This document shows, in pieces, positions 27,416 through 39,246 of a DNA stretch of 64,000 bases. The DNA lies in assembly GCF_014138625.1 (NCBI RefSeq), contig NZ_JACJHY010000002.1:62001-126000 (forward strand), given 5' to 3'. Position 1 is the first letter of the stretch. Each line of letters opens with the position of its first letter. The stretch is from Aminobacter ciceronei. Its GTDB lineage: Bacteria > Pseudomonadota > Alphaproteobacteria > Rhizobiales > Rhizobiaceae. A program made the translations under genes and the position numbers. The notes beneath the pieces are model-generated. The model saw only the letters and a program-made list of their open reading frames with translations. It was not told the DNA's origin and did no database searches.

Positions 27416-28723
27416 ATGCTTGAAGACAAGGATCGCATCTTCACCAACATCTACGGCCGCTTCGACCAGTCGCTGGCCGGCGCGATGTCGCGTGGCGCCT
27501 GGGATGGCACCGCCGGCATCATCGAGAAGGGCCGCGAGTGGATCATCAACGAGATGAAGGCGTCTGGCCTGCGCGGCCGCGGCGGCGCCGGCTTCCCGAC
27601 GGGTCTCAAGTGGTCGTTCATGCCCAAGAGCAACCCGGATGGCCGTCCGTCCTACCTCGTCGTCAACGCTGACGAATCCGAGCCGGGCACCTGCAAGGAC
27701 CGCGACATCCTGCGCCATGACCCGCACACGCTGGTCGAGGGCTGCCTGCTTGCCGGTTACGCCATGGGGGCGGTTGCCGCCTATATCTACGTCCGCGGCG
27801 AGTTCATCCGCGAGCGCGAAGCGCTGCAGCGCGCCATCGACGAGGCCTATGACGCCAAGCTGATCGGCAAGAACAACAAGAACGGCTACGACTTCGAGAT
27901 CTATGTCCATCACGGTGCCGGCGCCTATATCTGTGGCGAAGAAACCGCGCTGCTGGAAAGCCTCGAGGGCAAGAAGGGCCAGCCGCGCCTGAAGCCGCCG
28001 TTCCCGGCAAATGTCGGCCTCTATGGTTGCCCGACGACGGTCAACAACGTCGAGTCGATCGCCGTCGCGCCGACCATCCTGCGCCGTGGTGCGGCCTGGT
28101 TCTCCGGCATCGGCCGCCCGAACAATGTCGGCACCAAGCTGTTCATGCTGGTCGGTCACGTCAACACACCCTGCACGGTCGAAGAGGCCATGGGCATCAG
28201 CTTCCGCGAGCTGGTCGAAAAGCACGGTGGCGGCATCCGCGGCGGCTGGGACAATTTGCTTGCCGTCATTCCTGGCGGCGCGTCCTGCCCATTGGTCAAG
28301 GCCGAGGACATCATCGACTGCCCGATGGATTTCGACGGCCTGCGCGAGCGCAAGTCGTCCTTCGGCACGGCTGCCGTGATCGTCATGGACAAGTCGACCG
28401 ATGTCGTGAAGGCGATCGCGCGTCTCAGCTACTTCTTCAAGCATGAGAGCTGCGGTCAGTGCACGCCGTGCCGCGAAGGCACGGGCTGGATGTGGCGCGT
28501 CATGGAGCGCCTGGTGCGCGGCGAAGCGCACAAGCGCGAGATCGACATGCTGCTCGACGTCACCAAGCAGATTGAAGGTCACACGATCTGTGCGCTGGGT
28601 GATGCGGCGGCATGGCCGATCCAGGGCCTGATCCGCAACTTCCGCCCGGAAATCGAGCGGCGCATCGACGAGTTCTCGCGCAATGCGCACCGCAGCGAGC
28701 CGGTGTTGGTGGCGGCTGAGTAA
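27416..28723 (+). CDS. nuoF: NADH-quinone oxidoreductase subunit F
   Basis: A 435-residue 51-kDa-type subunit binding NADH, FMN and a [4Fe-4S] cluster (N3). The NADH/FMN loops [14 protein letters not shown] (about residues 48-61) and [13 protein letters not shown] (about 82-94), and the cluster motif [15 protein letters not shown] (about 344-358) with a later cysteine, are all present. It begins 11 bases after nuoE. Confidence 0.97.
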   Translation: MLEDKDRIFTNIYGRFDQSLAGAMSRGAWDGTAGIIEKGREWIINEMKASGLRGRGGAGFPTGLKWSFMPKSNPDGRPSYLVVNADESEPGTCKDRDILRHDPHTLVEGCLLAGYAMGAVAAYIYVRGEFIREREALQRAIDEAYDAKLIGKNNKNGYDFEIYVHHGAGAYICGEETALLESLEGKKGQPRLKPPFPANVGLYGCPTTVNNVESIAVAPTILRRGAAWFSGIGRPNNVGTKLFMLVGHVNTPCTVEEAMGISFRELVEKHGGGIRGGWDNLLAVIPGGASCPLVKAEDIIDCPMDFDGLRERKSSFGTAAVIVMDKSTDVVKAIARLSYFFKHESCGQCTPCREGTGWMWRVMERLVRGEAHKREIDMLLDVTKQIEGHTICALGDAAAWPIQGLIRNFRPEIERRIDEFSRNAHRSEPVLVAAE

Positions 28724-28809
28724 GGGTTAAGTCAGAAAGTGCGGGCCAAAGGTCCGAAACAGGAAACGACGAGGCAGAGGCGAACGGCGAAGGCGACAAG
28801 GAGCTATCA

Positions 28810-29511
28810 ATGTCGACATTTCCCTTTCCCAAGAATGCAGTGCCTGAAATGGAACGTTTGGAGCAGATGAACAGGGACTTCGTGGCGATGCTGCCCAAGG
28901 AGTTTGCCGGATCGGCGAACCTCATGGTGCATCCCGCCGCAGGTTTCGCCGCTGCTTCGGCTCTCGGCGTTGGTCTCGCCAGTCACGCCATGGGCGTCTG
29001 GATGGGAGCCGTGTCGGGCGCATCGGAAGTCGCGCAACGCCTGCTGTCGCCCTTTGCCGACTATGCCGGCGACGTGGCGAGCTTCGCGCCCACGGGTACG
29101 AAGGTCGTCAGGCGCGGGGACGATGAAACGGCGTCGCTGATCGCCGAGGTCAAGACCCTGGCGCGCAAGCTGGAGCAGGCCGAGGCGAAGCCTGCGGTTG
29201 GCGCCACGGTCGAACCGGCGGTCATCGAGACCGCTGTCTTTGAAGAAGCTCCGGTGGGGCTTCAGCCTGAGGATTTCAGGCAGCCTGCATCGATCGAAAG
29301 GCCTGAGACGCCTGACGATCTCAAGGCCATTTCGGGCATCGGCCCGAAGCTGGAGCAGGTGCTGAATGGTCTCGGTATCTGGACCTATGGCCAGATCGCC
29401 GGCTGGACGGCGGAAGAGGTGGCCTGGGCCGACGACTATCTCGGCTTCAAGGGTCGGATCGGTCGTGATGATTGGATAGGGCAGGCGGCAACGCTTGCCG
29501 GCGGCAACTGA
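28810..29511 (+). CDS. Unknown protein in the nuo operon sharing the NuoE C-terminal domain
   Basis: A 233-residue protein not among the 14 complex I subunits. The N-terminal half (residues 1-95) has a glycine/alanine-rich, weakly hydrophobic helical stretch (FAAASALGVGLASHAMGVW) that recalls phasin-like proteins. A coiled-coil-like piece (IAEVKTLARKLEQAEAK) follows. The last 65 residues, from DDLKAISGIGPKLEQ to the end, match the NuoE tail at about 38 of 62 positions by eye. AAGGAG precedes the ATG by seven bases. Location between nuoF and nuoG implies co-expression with complex I; assembly or stability is a guess. Confidence 0.85.
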   Translation: MSTFPFPKNAVPEMERLEQMNRDFVAMLPKEFAGSANLMVHPAAGFAAASALGVGLASHAMGVWMGAVSGASEVAQRLLSPFADYAGDVASFAPTGTKVVRRGDDETASLIAEVKTLARKLEQAEAKPAVGATVEPAVIETAVFEEAPVGLQPEDFRQPASIERPETPDDLKAISGIGPKLEQVLNGLGIWTYGQIAGWTAEEVAWADDYLGFKGRIGRDDWIGQAATLAGGN

Positions 29512-29598
29512 GCCGCTTGAATTGTGGATTTCGGGGCGCAGCGCTGGCCGCGCCCCTTGCAGGACGGAATGCGGATCATCCGCGGGATTTGAGGCGCT

Positions 29599-31680
29599 AT
29601 GGCAAAGCTTAAGGTCGACGGGAAAGAGATTTCGGTACCCGACCACTATACGCTGCTGCAGGCGGCGGAAGAGGCGGGCGCGGAAGTGCCGCGCTTCTGC
29701 TTCCATGAGCGGCTGTCGATCGCCGGCAACTGCCGCATGTGCCTTGTCGAGGTGAAGGGCGGACCGCCCAAGCCGGCGGCATCCTGCGCCATGGGCGTGC
29801 GCGACCTGCGTCCCGGGCCGAACGGCGAGACGCCCGAAATCTTCACCAACACGCCGATGGTCAAGAAGGCCCGCGAAGGCGTGATGGAATTCCTGCTGAT
29901 CAACCATCCGCTCGATTGCCCGATCTGCGACCAGGGCGGCGAATGCGATCTGCAGGACCAGGCGATGGCCTTCGGCCTCGACGGCTCCCGCTACAACGAA
30001 AGCAAGCGTGCGGTCGAAGACAAGTACATCGGCCCGCTGGTCAAGACGATCATGACGCGCTGCATCCACTGCACGCGCTGCGTCCGCTTCACCACCGAAG
30101 TTGCCGGCATCTCCGAGCTCGGCCTGATCGGCCGTGGCGAGGACGCCGAGATCACCACCTATCTCGAGCAGGCGATGACCTCCGAGCTGCAGGGCAACGT
30201 CATCGACCTGTGCCCGGTCGGCGCGCTGACCTCCAAGCCCTACGCCTTCCAGGCACGTCCGTGGGAGCTGACCAAGACTGAATCCATCGACGTGATGGAC
30301 GCCGTCGGCTCGGCCATCCGCGTCGACACGCGTGGCCGCGAAGTGATGCGCATCATGCCACGCATCAACGAGCAGGTGAACGAGGAGTGGATCTCCGACA
30401 AGACCCGCTTCATCTGGGACGGCCTGCGCACGCAGCGCCTCGACCGGCCTTACGTCCGCAAGGGTGGCAAGCTCGCTCCGGCGAGCTGGCCAGAGGCGTT
30501 CACGGCGATCAAGGATGCCGTCGCCAAGACCTCGGCCGAGCGCATCGGCGCGATCGCCGGCGATCTGGCGACCGTCGAGGAAATGTATGCACTCAAGCAG
30601 CTGATCGCCTCGCTCGGCTCGAAGAACATCGACTGCCGCCAGGATGGTGCAGCGCTCGATCCGTCGCTCGGCCGCGCCAGCTATATCTTCAACCCGACCA
30701 TCGAAGGCATCGAGCAGGCCGACGCCATCCTGATCATCGGCGCCAACCCGCGCTTCGAGGCTTCGGTACTCAATGCACGTATCCGCAAGCATTGGCGTGC
30801 AGCCAATGTGCCGGTCGGCGTCATCGGCGAGATCGGCGACACCCGCTACGACTACGAACAGCTCGGCTCAGGCCCGGATACGCTCAAGGATCTGGCCGAA
30901 GGCAATGGCAAGTTCTTCTCGGTGCTGAAGAAGGCCTCGCACCCGCTGATCATCGTTGGCCAGGGCGCAATTGCGCGCTCCGATGGTGCTGCCGTGCTCG
31001 GCCAGGCGGCGAAGCTCGCGACTGCTGTCAAGGCGAGCCGCCCGGACTGGAACGGCTTTGCCGTGCTGCATACCGCAGCTGCCCGCGTTGGCGGCCTCGA
31101 CGTCGGCTTCGTGCCGGGCGAGGGCGGCAAGAACGTCGCCGGCATGCTCAGCGACAGCGACGTGCTGTTCCTGCTCGGCGCCGACGAACTCGAGCTGGCC
31201 AAGGCAGCGAACGCATTCGTGGTCTACATCGGCACCCATGGCGATACCGGTGCGCACCGCGCCGACGTCATCCTGCCGGCTGCCGCCTACACCGAAAAGT
31301 CGGGCACCTATGTCAACACCGAAGGCCGCGTGCAGCAGACCAGCCGTGCCGGCTTCGCGCCGGGCGAGGCCAAGGAAGACTGGGCGATCCTGCGCGCGCT
31401 GTCCGACGTGCTTGGCCACAAGCTGCCCTTCGATTCGCTGCAGCAGCTGCGTGCCAAGCTGTATCAGGAATTCCCGCACCTGCGCCGCATCGACGAGATC
31501 GACGCCGGCGACAACGACGACATTGCCAAGGTCGCCAAGCTTGGTGGCCGGCTGAACAAGGGCGCCTTCACCTCGGCGGTGAAGGACTTCTACCTCACCA
31601 ACCCGATCGCTCGCGCGTCAGCGGTGATGGCCGAATGTTCGGCATTGGCCAAGAACGGCTTCAAGCAGGCGGCGGAGTAA
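29599..31680 (+). CDS. nuoG: NADH-quinone oxidoreductase subunit G
   Basis: A 693-residue subunit with an N-terminal ferredoxin-like [2Fe-2S] domain ([20 protein letters not shown], about residues 32-51), a His/Cys-liganded centre ([16 protein letters not shown], about 105-120) and a [4Fe-4S] motif ([10 protein letters not shown], about 154-163). The remainder is a molybdopterin-oxidoreductase-like domain without the cofactor role. Start GCTATGG at 29599 follows 87 bases after the unknown gene. Confidence 0.97.
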   Translation: MAKLKVDGKEISVPDHYTLLQAAEEAGAEVPRFCFHERLSIAGNCRMCLVEVKGGPPKPAASCAMGVRDLRPGPNGETPEIFTNTPMVKKAREGVMEFLLINHPLDCPICDQGGECDLQDQAMAFGLDGSRYNESKRAVEDKYIGPLVKTIMTRCIHCTRCVRFTTEVAGISELGLIGRGEDAEITTYLEQAMTSELQGNVIDLCPVGALTSKPYAFQARPWELTKTESIDVMDAVGSAIRVDTRGREVMRIMPRINEQVNEEWISDKTRFIWDGLRTQRLDRPYVRKGGKLAPASWPEAFTAIKDAVAKTSAERIGAIAGDLATVEEMYALKQLIASLGSKNIDCRQDGAALDPSLGRASYIFNPTIEGIEQADAILIIGANPRFEASVLNARIRKHWRAANVPVGVIGEIGDTRYDYEQLGSGPDTLKDLAEGNGKFFSVLKKASHPLIIVGQGAIARSDGAAVLGQAAKLATAVKASRPDWNGFAVLHTAAARVGGLDVGFVPGEGGKNVAGMLSDSDVLFLLGADELELAKAANAFVVYIGTHGDTGAHRADVILPAAAYTEKSGTYVNTEGRVQQTSRAGFAPGEAKEDWAILRALSDVLGHKLPFDSLQQLRAKLYQEFPHLRRIDEIDAGDNDDIAKVAKLGGRLNKGAFTSAVKDFYLTNPIARASAVMAECSALAKNGFKQAAE

Positions 31681-31688
31681 AGGCTGTC

Positions 31689-32732
31689 ATGGATACCTTT
31701 TTCTCCTTCTACGTCCTGCCGGCGTTGATCATCCTCTTGAAGTCGGTCGTCCTGATCGTCGTCCTGCTGATCTTCGTCGCCTACATCCTCTATGCCGACC
31801 GCAAGATCTGGGCCGCCGTCCAGCTGCGCCGCGGCCCGAACGTCGTCGGCCCCTGGGGCCTGCTGCAGGCCTTCGCCGATCTTTTGAAGTTCGTCTTCAA
31901 AGAGCCGATCATCCCGTCGGGCTCCAACAAGGGCGTGTTCCTGCTCGCGCCCGTCGTCTCGGCGGTGCTGGCGATCTCGGCCTGGGCGGTGATCCCGGTC
32001 AGCGAAGGCTGGGCGATCGCCAACGTCAATGTCGGCATCCTCTATGTCTTCGCCATCTCCTCGCTCGAGGTCTATGGCGTGATCATGGGCGGCTGGGCCT
32101 CGAACTCGAAATATCCGTTCCTCGGCGCGCTGCGTTCGGCGGCGCAGATGGTGTCCTACGAAGTCTCGATCGGCTTCGTCATCGTCTGCGTGCTGCTCAC
32201 CGTCGGCTCGCTGAATCTCACCGACATCGTCCTGTCGCAGGGCGACGGCATCGGCACGCGCCTTGGCCTGCCGAATACCTTCCTCGACTGGAACTGGCTC
32301 GTCCTGTTCCCGATGTTCGTGATCTTCTTCATCTCGGCGCTGGCCGAGACCAACCGTCCGCCCTTCGATCTGGTCGAAGCCGAGTCGGAACTCGTCGCCG
32401 GTCACATGATCGAATATTCGTCGACGCCGTTCCTGCTGTTCTTCCTCGGCGAGTATGTCGCAATCGTGCTGATGTGCGCGCTGACGACGATCCTGTTCCT
32501 CGGCGGATGGCTGCCGCCGTTCGACTTCGCACCCTTCACCTGGGTTCCCGGCGTGATCTGGTTCGTGCTCAAGGTCTGCATGGTGTTCTTCATGTTCGCC
32601 ATGGTGAAGTCCTTCGTGCCGCGCTACCGCTACGACCAGCTGATGCGCCTGGGTTGGAAGGTGTTCCTGCCGATCTCGCTGGCGATGGTCGTCATCACCG
32701 CCGCCGTCCTCAAGCTTACCGGAGCTGCATGA
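31689..32732 (+). CDS. nuoH: NADH-quinone oxidoreductase subunit H
   Basis: A 347-residue membrane subunit at the junction of the arms, lining the quinone tunnel. [23 protein letters not shown] (about residues 36-58) and [22 protein letters not shown] (about 218-239) are family signatures. The start is the ATG at 31689, eight bases after the nuoG stop; the open frame continuing upstream through nuoG is spurious. Confidence 0.97.
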   Translation: MDTFFSFYVLPALIILLKSVVLIVVLLIFVAYILYADRKIWAAVQLRRGPNVVGPWGLLQAFADLLKFVFKEPIIPSGSNKGVFLLAPVVSAVLAISAWAVIPVSEGWAIANVNVGILYVFAISSLEVYGVIMGGWASNSKYPFLGALRSAAQMVSYEVSIGFVIVCVLLTVGSLNLTDIVLSQGDGIGTRLGLPNTFLDWNWLVLFPMFVIFFISALAETNRPPFDLVEAESELVAGHMIEYSSTPFLLFFLGEYVAIVLMCALTTILFLGGWLPPFDFAPFTWVPGVIWFVLKVCMVFFMFAMVKSFVPRYRYDQLMRLGWKVFLPISLAMVVITAAVLKLTGAA

Positions 32733-33223
32733 TGTCCGCTCTCGCACAAGCCGCCAAATCGCTGCTGCTGCAGGACTTCGTCGGCGCCTTCTTCCTGTCG
32801 ATGCGCCAGTTCTTCGCGCCCAAGGCGACGCTGAACTATCCGCATGAAAAGGGCCCGGTCAGCCCGCGCTTCCGTGGCGAGCATGCGCTGCGCCGCTATC
32901 CCAACGGCGAAGAGCGCTGCATCGCCTGCAAGCTGTGCGAGGCGATCTGCCCGGCACAGGCGATCACCATCGAAGCCGGCCCGCGCCGCAACGACGGCAC
33001 CCGCCGCACGGTGCGTTACGACATCGACATGGTGAAGTGCATCTATTGCGGCTTCTGCCAGGAAGCCTGCCCGGTCGACGCCATCGTCGAGGGGCCGAAC
33101 TTCGAATTCGCGACGGAAACGCGCGAGGAGCTGTACTACGACAAGGACAAGCTGCTTGCGAATGGCGACCGGTGGGAGCGCGAAATCGCGCGCAACATCG
33201 CTATGGATTCGCCGTATCGCTGA
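32732..33223 (+). CDS. nuoI: NADH-quinone oxidoreductase subunit I
   Basis: A 163-residue 8Fe ferredoxin-type subunit carrying two [4Fe-4S] clusters (N6a, N6b). [16 protein letters not shown] (about residues 61-76) and [16 protein letters not shown] (about 100-115) are the two four-cysteine motifs. Two adjacent ATGs are possible, 32729 (ATGA overlap with the nuoH stop) and 32732; the second gives the usual MSALAQ start. A 129-base spacer follows before nuoJ. Confidence 0.96.
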   Translation: MSALAQAAKSLLLQDFVGAFFLSMRQFFAPKATLNYPHEKGPVSPRFRGEHALRRYPNGEERCIACKLCEAICPAQAITIEAGPRRNDGTRRTVRYDIDMVKCIYCGFCQEACPVDAIVEGPNFEFATETREELYYDKDKLLANGDRWEREIARNIAMDSPYR

Positions 33224-33352
33224 TGCCTGAACAATGGACGGGCCCAATCGGCTCGTCTAAGGAACGCGCGGCCTGCTTCGGAGGCGGAGCGAGGACGTGA
33301 ACAGGGCAGGGCGCACAAGGCGCGCCGCCCGAAAGGAAACCCGGGGGAACCC

Positions 33353-33973
33353 ATGCTCAACGGACTTGAAGCGGTATTTTTCTACCTCTTCGCCTTCATC
33401 GCGGTGGCGTCGGCCTTCATGGTCATTTCGGCGCGCAACCCGGTTCACTCGGTGCTCTACCTGATCCTGACGTTCTTCAACGCGGCGGGCCTGTTCCTTT
33501 TGACCGGCGCCGAGTTCCTGGCGATGATCCTGCTCGTCGTTTATGTCGGCGCGGTGGCGGTGCTGTTCCTGTTCGTCGTCATGATGCTCGACGTCGACTT
33601 CGCCGAGCTGAAATCGGGCGCGCTGCAATATGCGCCGATCGGCGCGCTTGTCGGCCTGATCCTCGCTGCCGAACTGATCGTTGTCACCGGCGGCTACGCC
33701 TTCGCGCCGAAACTGGCGACAGCCGTTGCGCAGCCGACGCCCGATATCGCGACGCGCCACAACACGGCAGCGCTCGGCGACATTCTGTACACAGACTACA
33801 TCTATTTCTTCCAGATCGCCGGCCTCGTGCTTTTGGTCGCCATGATCGGCGCCATCGTGCTGACGCTGCGCCACAAGCCGAACGTCAAGCGCCAGGACAT
33901 CTCGGCCCAGGTCGCCCGTACCCCGGCGACCGCGATCGAGGTCAAGAAGGTCGAGACAGGCAAGGGAATCTGA
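33353..33973 (+). CDS. nuoJ: NADH-quinone oxidoreductase subunit J
   Basis: A 206-residue membrane subunit with five hydrophobic helices. The conserved third-helix region [20 protein letters not shown] (about residues 61-80) includes the pi-bulge segment of the family. The 129-base gap before it is the largest inside the operon; GGGGGAAC precedes the ATG. The C-terminus has a short charged tail. Confidence 0.96.
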   Translation: MLNGLEAVFFYLFAFIAVASAFMVISARNPVHSVLYLILTFFNAAGLFLLTGAEFLAMILLVVYVGAVAVLFLFVVMMLDVDFAELKSGALQYAPIGALVGLILAAELIVVTGGYAFAPKLATAVAQPTPDIATRHNTAALGDILYTDYIYFFQIAGLVLLVAMIGAIVLTLRHKPNVKRQDISAQVARTPATAIEVKKVETGKGI

Positions 33974-33975
33974 CC

Positions 33976-34284
33976 ATGGTTGTCGGCATCGCTCATTATC
34001 TGACGCTTTCGGCGGTCCTGTTCACGCTCGGCGTGTTCGGTATCTTCCTGAACCGCAAGAACGTCATCGTCATCCTGATGTCGGTCGAGCTGATCCTGCT
34101 CGCGGTCAATATCAACTTCGTGGCGTTCTCGGCCCAGCTCGGCGATCTCGTCGGCCAGGTGTTCGCGCTGTTCGTGCTCACGGTTGCCGCCGCCGAAGCG
34201 GCGATCGGACTTGCAATCCTCGTCGTCTTCTTCCGCAACCGCGGCTCCATCGCGGTCGAAGACGTGAACATGATGAAGGGCTGA
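33976..34284 (+). CDS. nuoK: NADH-quinone oxidoreductase subunit K
   Basis: A 102-residue MrpC-like membrane subunit with three helices. The buried glutamate in [16 protein letters not shown] (about residues 32-47) and a second in [15 protein letters not shown] (about 69-83) are the conserved proton-pathway carboxylates. Two bases separate it from nuoJ and seven from nuoL. Confidence 0.97.
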   Translation: MVVGIAHYLTLSAVLFTLGVFGIFLNRKNVIVILMSVELILLAVNINFVAFSAQLGDLVGQVFALFVLTVAAAEAAIGLAILVVFFRNRGSIAVEDVNMMKG

Positions 34285-34291
34285 TCGGCCA

Positions 34292-36283
34292 ATGATGTAC
34301 CACTTCATCGTTTTCCTTCCGCTTCTCGGCTTCCTGATCGCCGGCCTGCTCGGCCGTTCGATCGGCGCGAAAGCGTCCGAATACGTCACCTCAGGCTTCC
34401 TGGTGATATCGGCGGTCCTGTCCTGGATCGCCTTCGTGACAGTGGCCCTGGGCGACGTCGAAGCCTTCACCGTGCCGGTACTGCGTTTCCTGGACGTCGG
34501 CGGACTGCAGGCCGACTGGGCTCTGCGCATCGATACGCTGACCGCCGTCATGCTGGTGGTGGTCAACACGGTGTCGGCGCTGGTCCACATCTACTCGATC
34601 GGCTACATGCACCACGATCCGCATCGGCCGCGCTTCTTTGCCTATCTGTCGCTGTTCACCTTCGCCATGCTGATGCTGGTGACGTCTGACAACCTCGTCC
34701 AGATGTTTTTTGGCTGGGAAGGGGTGGGCCTTGCGTCCTACCTGCTGATCGGTTTCTGGTACAAGAAGCCGTCGGCGAACGCTGCCGCGATCAAGGCCTT
34801 CGTTGTCAACCGCGTCGGCGACTTCGGCTTCCTGCTCGGCATTTTTGGCCTCTACGTCCTGTTCGGCTCGGTCGAATTCAGCACCATCTTTGCCAGCGCT
34901 GCCTCCTACCTGCCGGCTGAAGGCGCCGCCGAACACGGTGGCACCGTGCTGAACTTCCTCGGCTACGCGCTGGACAAGCATAGTGCATTGACCATCGTCT
35001 GCCTGCTGCTGTTCATGGGCGCCATGGGCAAGTCGGCGCAGGTGCCGCTGCACACCTGGCTGCCCGACGCCATGGAAGGCCCGACGCCTGTGTCGGCACT
35101 GATCCACGCGGCGACCATGGTCACCGCCGGTGTGTTCATGCTGGCGCGTCTGTCGCCGGTCTTCGAACTGTCGCACACCGCGCTCACCGTCGTCACCTTC
35201 ATCGGCGCGATCACGGCGATCTTCGCGGCAACCGTTGGCCTGGTGCAAAACGACATCAAGCGCGTCATCGCCTATTCGACCTGCTCGCAGCTCGGCTACA
35301 TGTTCGTTGCGCTCGGCATGGGCTTCTACTCGGCGGCGATCTTCCACCTGTTCACGCATGCCTTCTTCAAGGCGCTGCTGTTCCTGGGATCGGGCTCGGT
35401 GATCCATGCCGTCTCCGACGAGCAGGACATGCGCAAGATGGGCGGCCTCCGCAAGCTGATCCCGACCACCTACTGGATGATGGTCATCGGCACGCTGGCG
35501 CTGACCGGCGTCGGCATCCCGGCGACGATCATCGGCACGGCAGGCTTCTTCTCCAAGGATGCCATCATCGAAGGCGCATTCGTCGGCCACAATGCGGTCG
35601 CGGGCTTCGCTTTCGCCATGCTGGTTATCGCTGCCTGCTTCACCAGCTTCTACTCGTGGCGCCTGATTTTCATGACCTTCCACGGCAAGCCGCGCGCCAC
35701 CGCCGACGTCATGCACCATGTGCATGAATCGCCGCCGGTCATGTTGGTGCCGCTGTTTGTCCTGGCTGTCGGTGCGCTGTTGGCGGGCGTCGTCTTCCAC
35801 GACCAGTTTATCGGCGAAGCCTACAACGAGTTCTGGAAGGGCGCGCTGTTCACGCTCGACACCAACCACATCCTGCACGATTTCCACGGCGTGCCGATGT
35901 GGGTGAAGCTGGCACCGTTCGCGGCGATGATCGGCGGGTTCGCCATGGCCTACCTGTTCTACATCCGGTCGCCGGAGATGCCGAAGGTCCTGGCCGAACG
36001 CCATCGCGGGCTCTACGCCTTCCTGCTCAACAAGTGGTACTTCGACGAGCTGTACGACTTCCTGTTCGTGCGCCCGGCCAAGTGGCTCGGCAGCTTCCTC
36101 TGGAAGAAGGGCGACGGCTGGTTGATCGACGGCTTCGGTGCCGACGGCATCTCGGCGCGCGTCGTTGACGTTACCAACCGCGTCGTCAAGCTGCAGACCG
36201 GTTACCTCTATCACTACGCATTCGCCATGCTGATCGGCGTGGCGGCCCTCGTTACCTGGATGATGCTCGGGAGCTCCTTCTGA
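34292..36283 (+). CDS. nuoL: NADH-quinone oxidoreductase subunit L
   Basis: A 663-residue antiporter-like subunit with about 16 helices and the long lateral amphipathic helix. [19 protein letters not shown] (about residues 130-148) with its key glutamate, [35 protein letters not shown] (about 246-280) with the pump lysine, and the C-terminal [10 protein letters not shown] are visible. Its TGA shares a base with the nuoM ATG. Confidence 0.97.
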   Translation: MMYHFIVFLPLLGFLIAGLLGRSIGAKASEYVTSGFLVISAVLSWIAFVTVALGDVEAFTVPVLRFLDVGGLQADWALRIDTLTAVMLVVVNTVSALVHIYSIGYMHHDPHRPRFFAYLSLFTFAMLMLVTSDNLVQMFFGWEGVGLASYLLIGFWYKKPSANAAAIKAFVVNRVGDFGFLLGIFGLYVLFGSVEFSTIFASAASYLPAEGAAEHGGTVLNFLGYALDKHSALTIVCLLLFMGAMGKSAQVPLHTWLPDAMEGPTPVSALIHAATMVTAGVFMLARLSPVFELSHTALTVVTFIGAITAIFAATVGLVQNDIKRVIAYSTCSQLGYMFVALGMGFYSAAIFHLFTHAFFKALLFLGSGSVIHAVSDEQDMRKMGGLRKLIPTTYWMMVIGTLALTGVGIPATIIGTAGFFSKDAIIEGAFVGHNAVAGFAFAMLVIAACFTSFYSWRLIFMTFHGKPRATADVMHHVHESPPVMLVPLFVLAVGALLAGVVFHDQFIGEAYNEFWKGALFTLDTNHILHDFHGVPMWVKLAPFAAMIGGFAMAYLFYIRSPEMPKVLAERHRGLYAFLLNKWYFDELYDFLFVRPAKWLGSFLWKKGDGWLIDGFGADGISARVVDVTNRVVKLQTGYLYHYAFAMLIGVAALVTWMMLGSSF

Positions 36284-37788
36284 TGTCTGGCGTTCCCATT
36301 CTATCGCTGGTCACCTTTCTGCCGCTGGTCGGCGCGCTCCTGATCCTGCTGATCAGGGACGATGGTGACGCTGCGCGCCGCAATATCCGCAACGTCGCGC
36401 TTCTGACGACGGTGTTCACCTTCGCGGTGTCGTTGCTGATCTGGATCTATTTCGACAATGCGGAAGCTGGTTTCCAGTTCGTCGAGAAGGCCGCCTGGCT
36501 CGACTCCGGCATCTCTTACCACATGGGCGTGGACGGCATTTCGATGCTGTTCGTCATCCTGACGACCTTCCTGATGCCACTGTGCATCCTGGCGAGCTGG
36601 GAGTCGGTGGAGAAGCGCGTCAAGGAATACATGATTGCGTTCCTGATCCTGGAAACGCTGATGATTGGCGTGTTCTGCGCACTGGATATCGTGCTGTTCT
36701 ACGTCTTCTTCGAAGCTGGCCTGATCCCGATGTTCATCATCATCGGCGTCTGGGGCGGCAAGCGCCGCGTCTATGCCAGCTTCAAGTTCTTCCTGTTCAC
36801 GCTGCTCGGCTCGGTGCTGATGCTGCTGGCCGTCATGGCGATGTTCTGGCAGGCCGGTACGACCGACATTCCGACGCTGCTGGCATATGACTTCCCGGCC
36901 AATATGCAGACATGGCTGTGGCTGGCGTTCTTTGCCTCGTTCGCGGTGAAGATGCCGATGTGGCCGGTTCATACCTGGCTGCCGGATGCGCACGTCGAGG
37001 CGCCGACGGCCGGCTCGGTCATCCTGGCGGGCATCCTCTTGAAGATGGGCGGTTACGGCTTCCTGCGTTTCTCGCTGCCGATGTTCCCGCTGGCTTCCGA
37101 ATTCTTCGCCCCGCTGGTGTTTGCTATGTCGGCAATCGCCATCGTCTACACCTCGCTGGTGGCGCTGATGCAGGAAGACATCAAGAAGCTGATCGCCTAC
37201 TCGTCGGTCGCCCACATGGGCTACGTCACCATGGGCATCTTCGCGATGAACGAAGCCGGCGTTCAGGGCGCTATCTTCCAGATGCTCAGCCACGGCCTCG
37301 TCTCGGGCGCGCTGTTCCTCTGCGTCGGCGTCGTCTACGACCGCATGCATACCCGCGAGATCGCGGCCTATGGCGGCCTGGTCAACAACATGCCGAAATA
37401 CGCTGTGGCCTTCCTGATCTTCACCATGGCCAATGTCGGCCTGCCCGGCACTTCCGGCTTCGTCGGCGAGTTTCTGACGCTGTTCGGTGTCTTCCAGGTC
37501 AACACCTGGGTGGCGCTGATTGCGGCAACCGGTGTGATCCTGTCGGCAGCCTATGCGCTGTGGCTCTACCGCCGCGTCGTGTTCGGCGCGCTGACCAAGG
37601 AAAGCCTGAAGGGTCTGTTCGACCTGTCGGGTCGCGAGAAGGTGGTGCTCTATCCGCTGATCATCCTGGTCATCTTCTACGGCGTCTATCCGGCGCCGGT
37701 GTTCGACGCCACGACCGCTTCGGTCAAGGCGCTGATCAACAACGTAACCGTATCGATCGACGCCGCGCAGACCGCGGCGGCGAACTGA
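36283..37788 (+). CDS. nuoM: NADH-quinone oxidoreductase subunit M
   Basis: A 501-residue antiporter-like membrane subunit. [21 protein letters not shown] (about residues 139-159) with the conserved glutamate, and [38 protein letters not shown] (about 222-259) with the pump lysine, are diagnostic. It overlaps nuoL by one base (TGATG). Confidence 0.97.
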   Translation: MSGVPILSLVTFLPLVGALLILLIRDDGDAARRNIRNVALLTTVFTFAVSLLIWIYFDNAEAGFQFVEKAAWLDSGISYHMGVDGISMLFVILTTFLMPLCILASWESVEKRVKEYMIAFLILETLMIGVFCALDIVLFYVFFEAGLIPMFIIIGVWGGKRRVYASFKFFLFTLLGSVLMLLAVMAMFWQAGTTDIPTLLAYDFPANMQTWLWLAFFASFAVKMPMWPVHTWLPDAHVEAPTAGSVILAGILLKMGGYGFLRFSLPMFPLASEFFAPLVFAMSAIAIVYTSLVALMQEDIKKLIAYSSVAHMGYVTMGIFAMNEAGVQGAIFQMLSHGLVSGALFLCVGVVYDRMHTREIAAYGGLVNNMPKYAVAFLIFTMANVGLPGTSGFVGEFLTLFGVFQVNTWVALIAATGVILSAAYALWLYRRVVFGALTKESLKGLFDLSGREKVVLYPLIILVIFYGVYPAPVFDATTASVKALINNVTVSIDAAQTAAAN

Positions 37789-37805
37789 CAGGGGTTTTGC
37801 GAACC

Positions 37806-39242
37806 ATGACGCCCGAACTCCTTTCGAGCCTCTCGCTCTCCGCACCGGAGCTGATCATCGCCCTGGGCGCGCTGGCGCTTCTGATGATCGGCGTGTTCTC
37901 CGGCGAGCGCGCCAACTCGACCGTGACCGGCCTTGCCGTCGCCCTGCTGGTGGCGGCCGGCGCCTGGATGCTGGTGTTCGGCCATGACGGCTCGGGCTAC
38001 GGCACGGCCTTCGTTTCCGATGCCTTCGCACGCTTCATGAAATTCCTGACACTGCTGGGTGCCGCGGTGACGCTGATCATGTCGGTTGGTTTCGCCAAGG
38101 CCGAGAAGTTCGACAAGTTCGAGTTCCCGGTGCTGGTGCTGCTGGCGACGCTCGGCATGCTCTTGATGATCTCGGCCAACGACATGCTGGCGCTCTATCT
38201 CGGCCTCGAGCTGCAGTCGCTGGCGCTCTACGTCATTGCCGCGATCAACCGCGACAACGTGCGATCGACCGAAGCTGGCCTCAAGTACTTCGTCCTCGGC
38301 GCGCTGTCTTCGGGCATGCTGCTCTACGGCATCAGCCTCGTCTACGGCTACACCGGTCACACCTCGTTCGAGGCGATTGCCGCGGCCCTGACCGGTGGCG
38401 AGCGCCAGCTCGGCCTGGTCTTCGGCCTGGTCTTCGTGCTTGCCGGCCTGTGCTTCAAGATCTCGGCGGTGCCGTTCCACATGTGGACACCCGACGTCTA
38501 TGAAGGCGCGCCGACGCCGGTCACGGCATTCTTCGCCGCTGCTCCGAAGATGGCGGCGATGGCGCTGATCGTGCGTGTCACCATGGGCGCGTTCGAGCCG
38601 ATCGGTACCGACTGGCAGCAGATTATCGTCTTCGTCTCGATCGCCTCGATGGCGCTCGGCGCCTTCGCCGCGATCGGCCAGAAGAACATCAAGCGCCTGA
38701 TGGCCTATTCGTCGATCGGCCACATGGGCTACGCGCTTGTCGGCCTTGCCGCCAACAGTGAAGCCGGCGTGCGCGGCGTGGTCATCTACATGCTGATCTA
38801 CCTGGTGATGACGCTCGGCACCTTCGCCTTCATCCTCGCCATGCGACGCAAGGACGGCAATGTCGAGCAGATCTCAGATCTCGCAGGCCTTTCGTCGACC
38901 AATCCTGTCATGGCGACGATCCTGACCATCCTGATGTTCTCGCTGGCCGGCATCCCGCCGCTCGCGGGCTTCTGGGGGAAGTGGTACGTCTTCCTCGCCG
39001 CGATCAACGCCAATCTCTACGCGCTGGCGGTCATCGGCGTGCTGGCTTCGGTGGTCGGTGCGTTCTACTATCTGCGCATCATCAAGATCATGTGGTTCGA
39101 TGAGCCGGTTGGCGGTTTCCAGCCGATGGCGGGCGAGCTTCGGCTCGTGCTCGGCCTGTCGGGTGCGTTCGTTCTGTTCTACGTGCTGATCGGCGGCCCG
39201 ATCGGGCAGATGGCGGAAGCTGCTGCCAAGACCTTCTTCTGA
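37806..39242 (+). CDS. nuoN: NADH-quinone oxidoreductase subunit N
   Basis: A 478-residue antiporter-like subunit, the last of complex [18 protein letters not shown] (about residues 131-147), [25 protein letters not shown] (about 218-242) and [16 protein letters not shown] are family marks. The ATG at 37806 is preceded by AGGGG; the frame is open upstream through nuoM but that part is a shadow. birA follows after four bases. Confidence 0.97.
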   Translation: MTPELLSSLSLSAPELIIALGALALLMIGVFSGERANSTVTGLAVALLVAAGAWMLVFGHDGSGYGTAFVSDAFARFMKFLTLLGAAVTLIMSVGFAKAEKFDKFEFPVLVLLATLGMLLMISANDMLALYLGLELQSLALYVIAAINRDNVRSTEAGLKYFVLGALSSGMLLYGISLVYGYTGHTSFEAIAAALTGGERQLGLVFGLVFVLAGLCFKISAVPFHMWTPDVYEGAPTPVTAFFAAAPKMAAMALIVRVTMGAFEPIGTDWQQIIVFVSIASMALGAFAAIGQKNIKRLMAYSSIGHMGYALVGLAANSEAGVRGVVIYMLIYLVMTLGTFAFILAMRRKDGNVEQISDLAGLSSTNPVMATILTILMFSLAGIPPLAGFWGKWYVFLAAINANLYALAVIGVLASVVGAFYYLRIIKIMWFDEPVGGFQPMAGELRLVLGLSGAFVLFYVLIGGPIGQMAEAAAKTFF

Positions 39243-39246
39243 CGGT

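Noticed and set aside
28807-30792. 661-codon minus-strand open frame opposite nuoG and its neighbour
   Set aside because: Antisense shadow of conserved complex I genes, with no recognisable domain.
34391-36214. 607-codon minus-strand open frame opposite nuoL
   Set aside because: Highly charged, repetitive translation typical of the reverse of a membrane-protein gene; no start signal.
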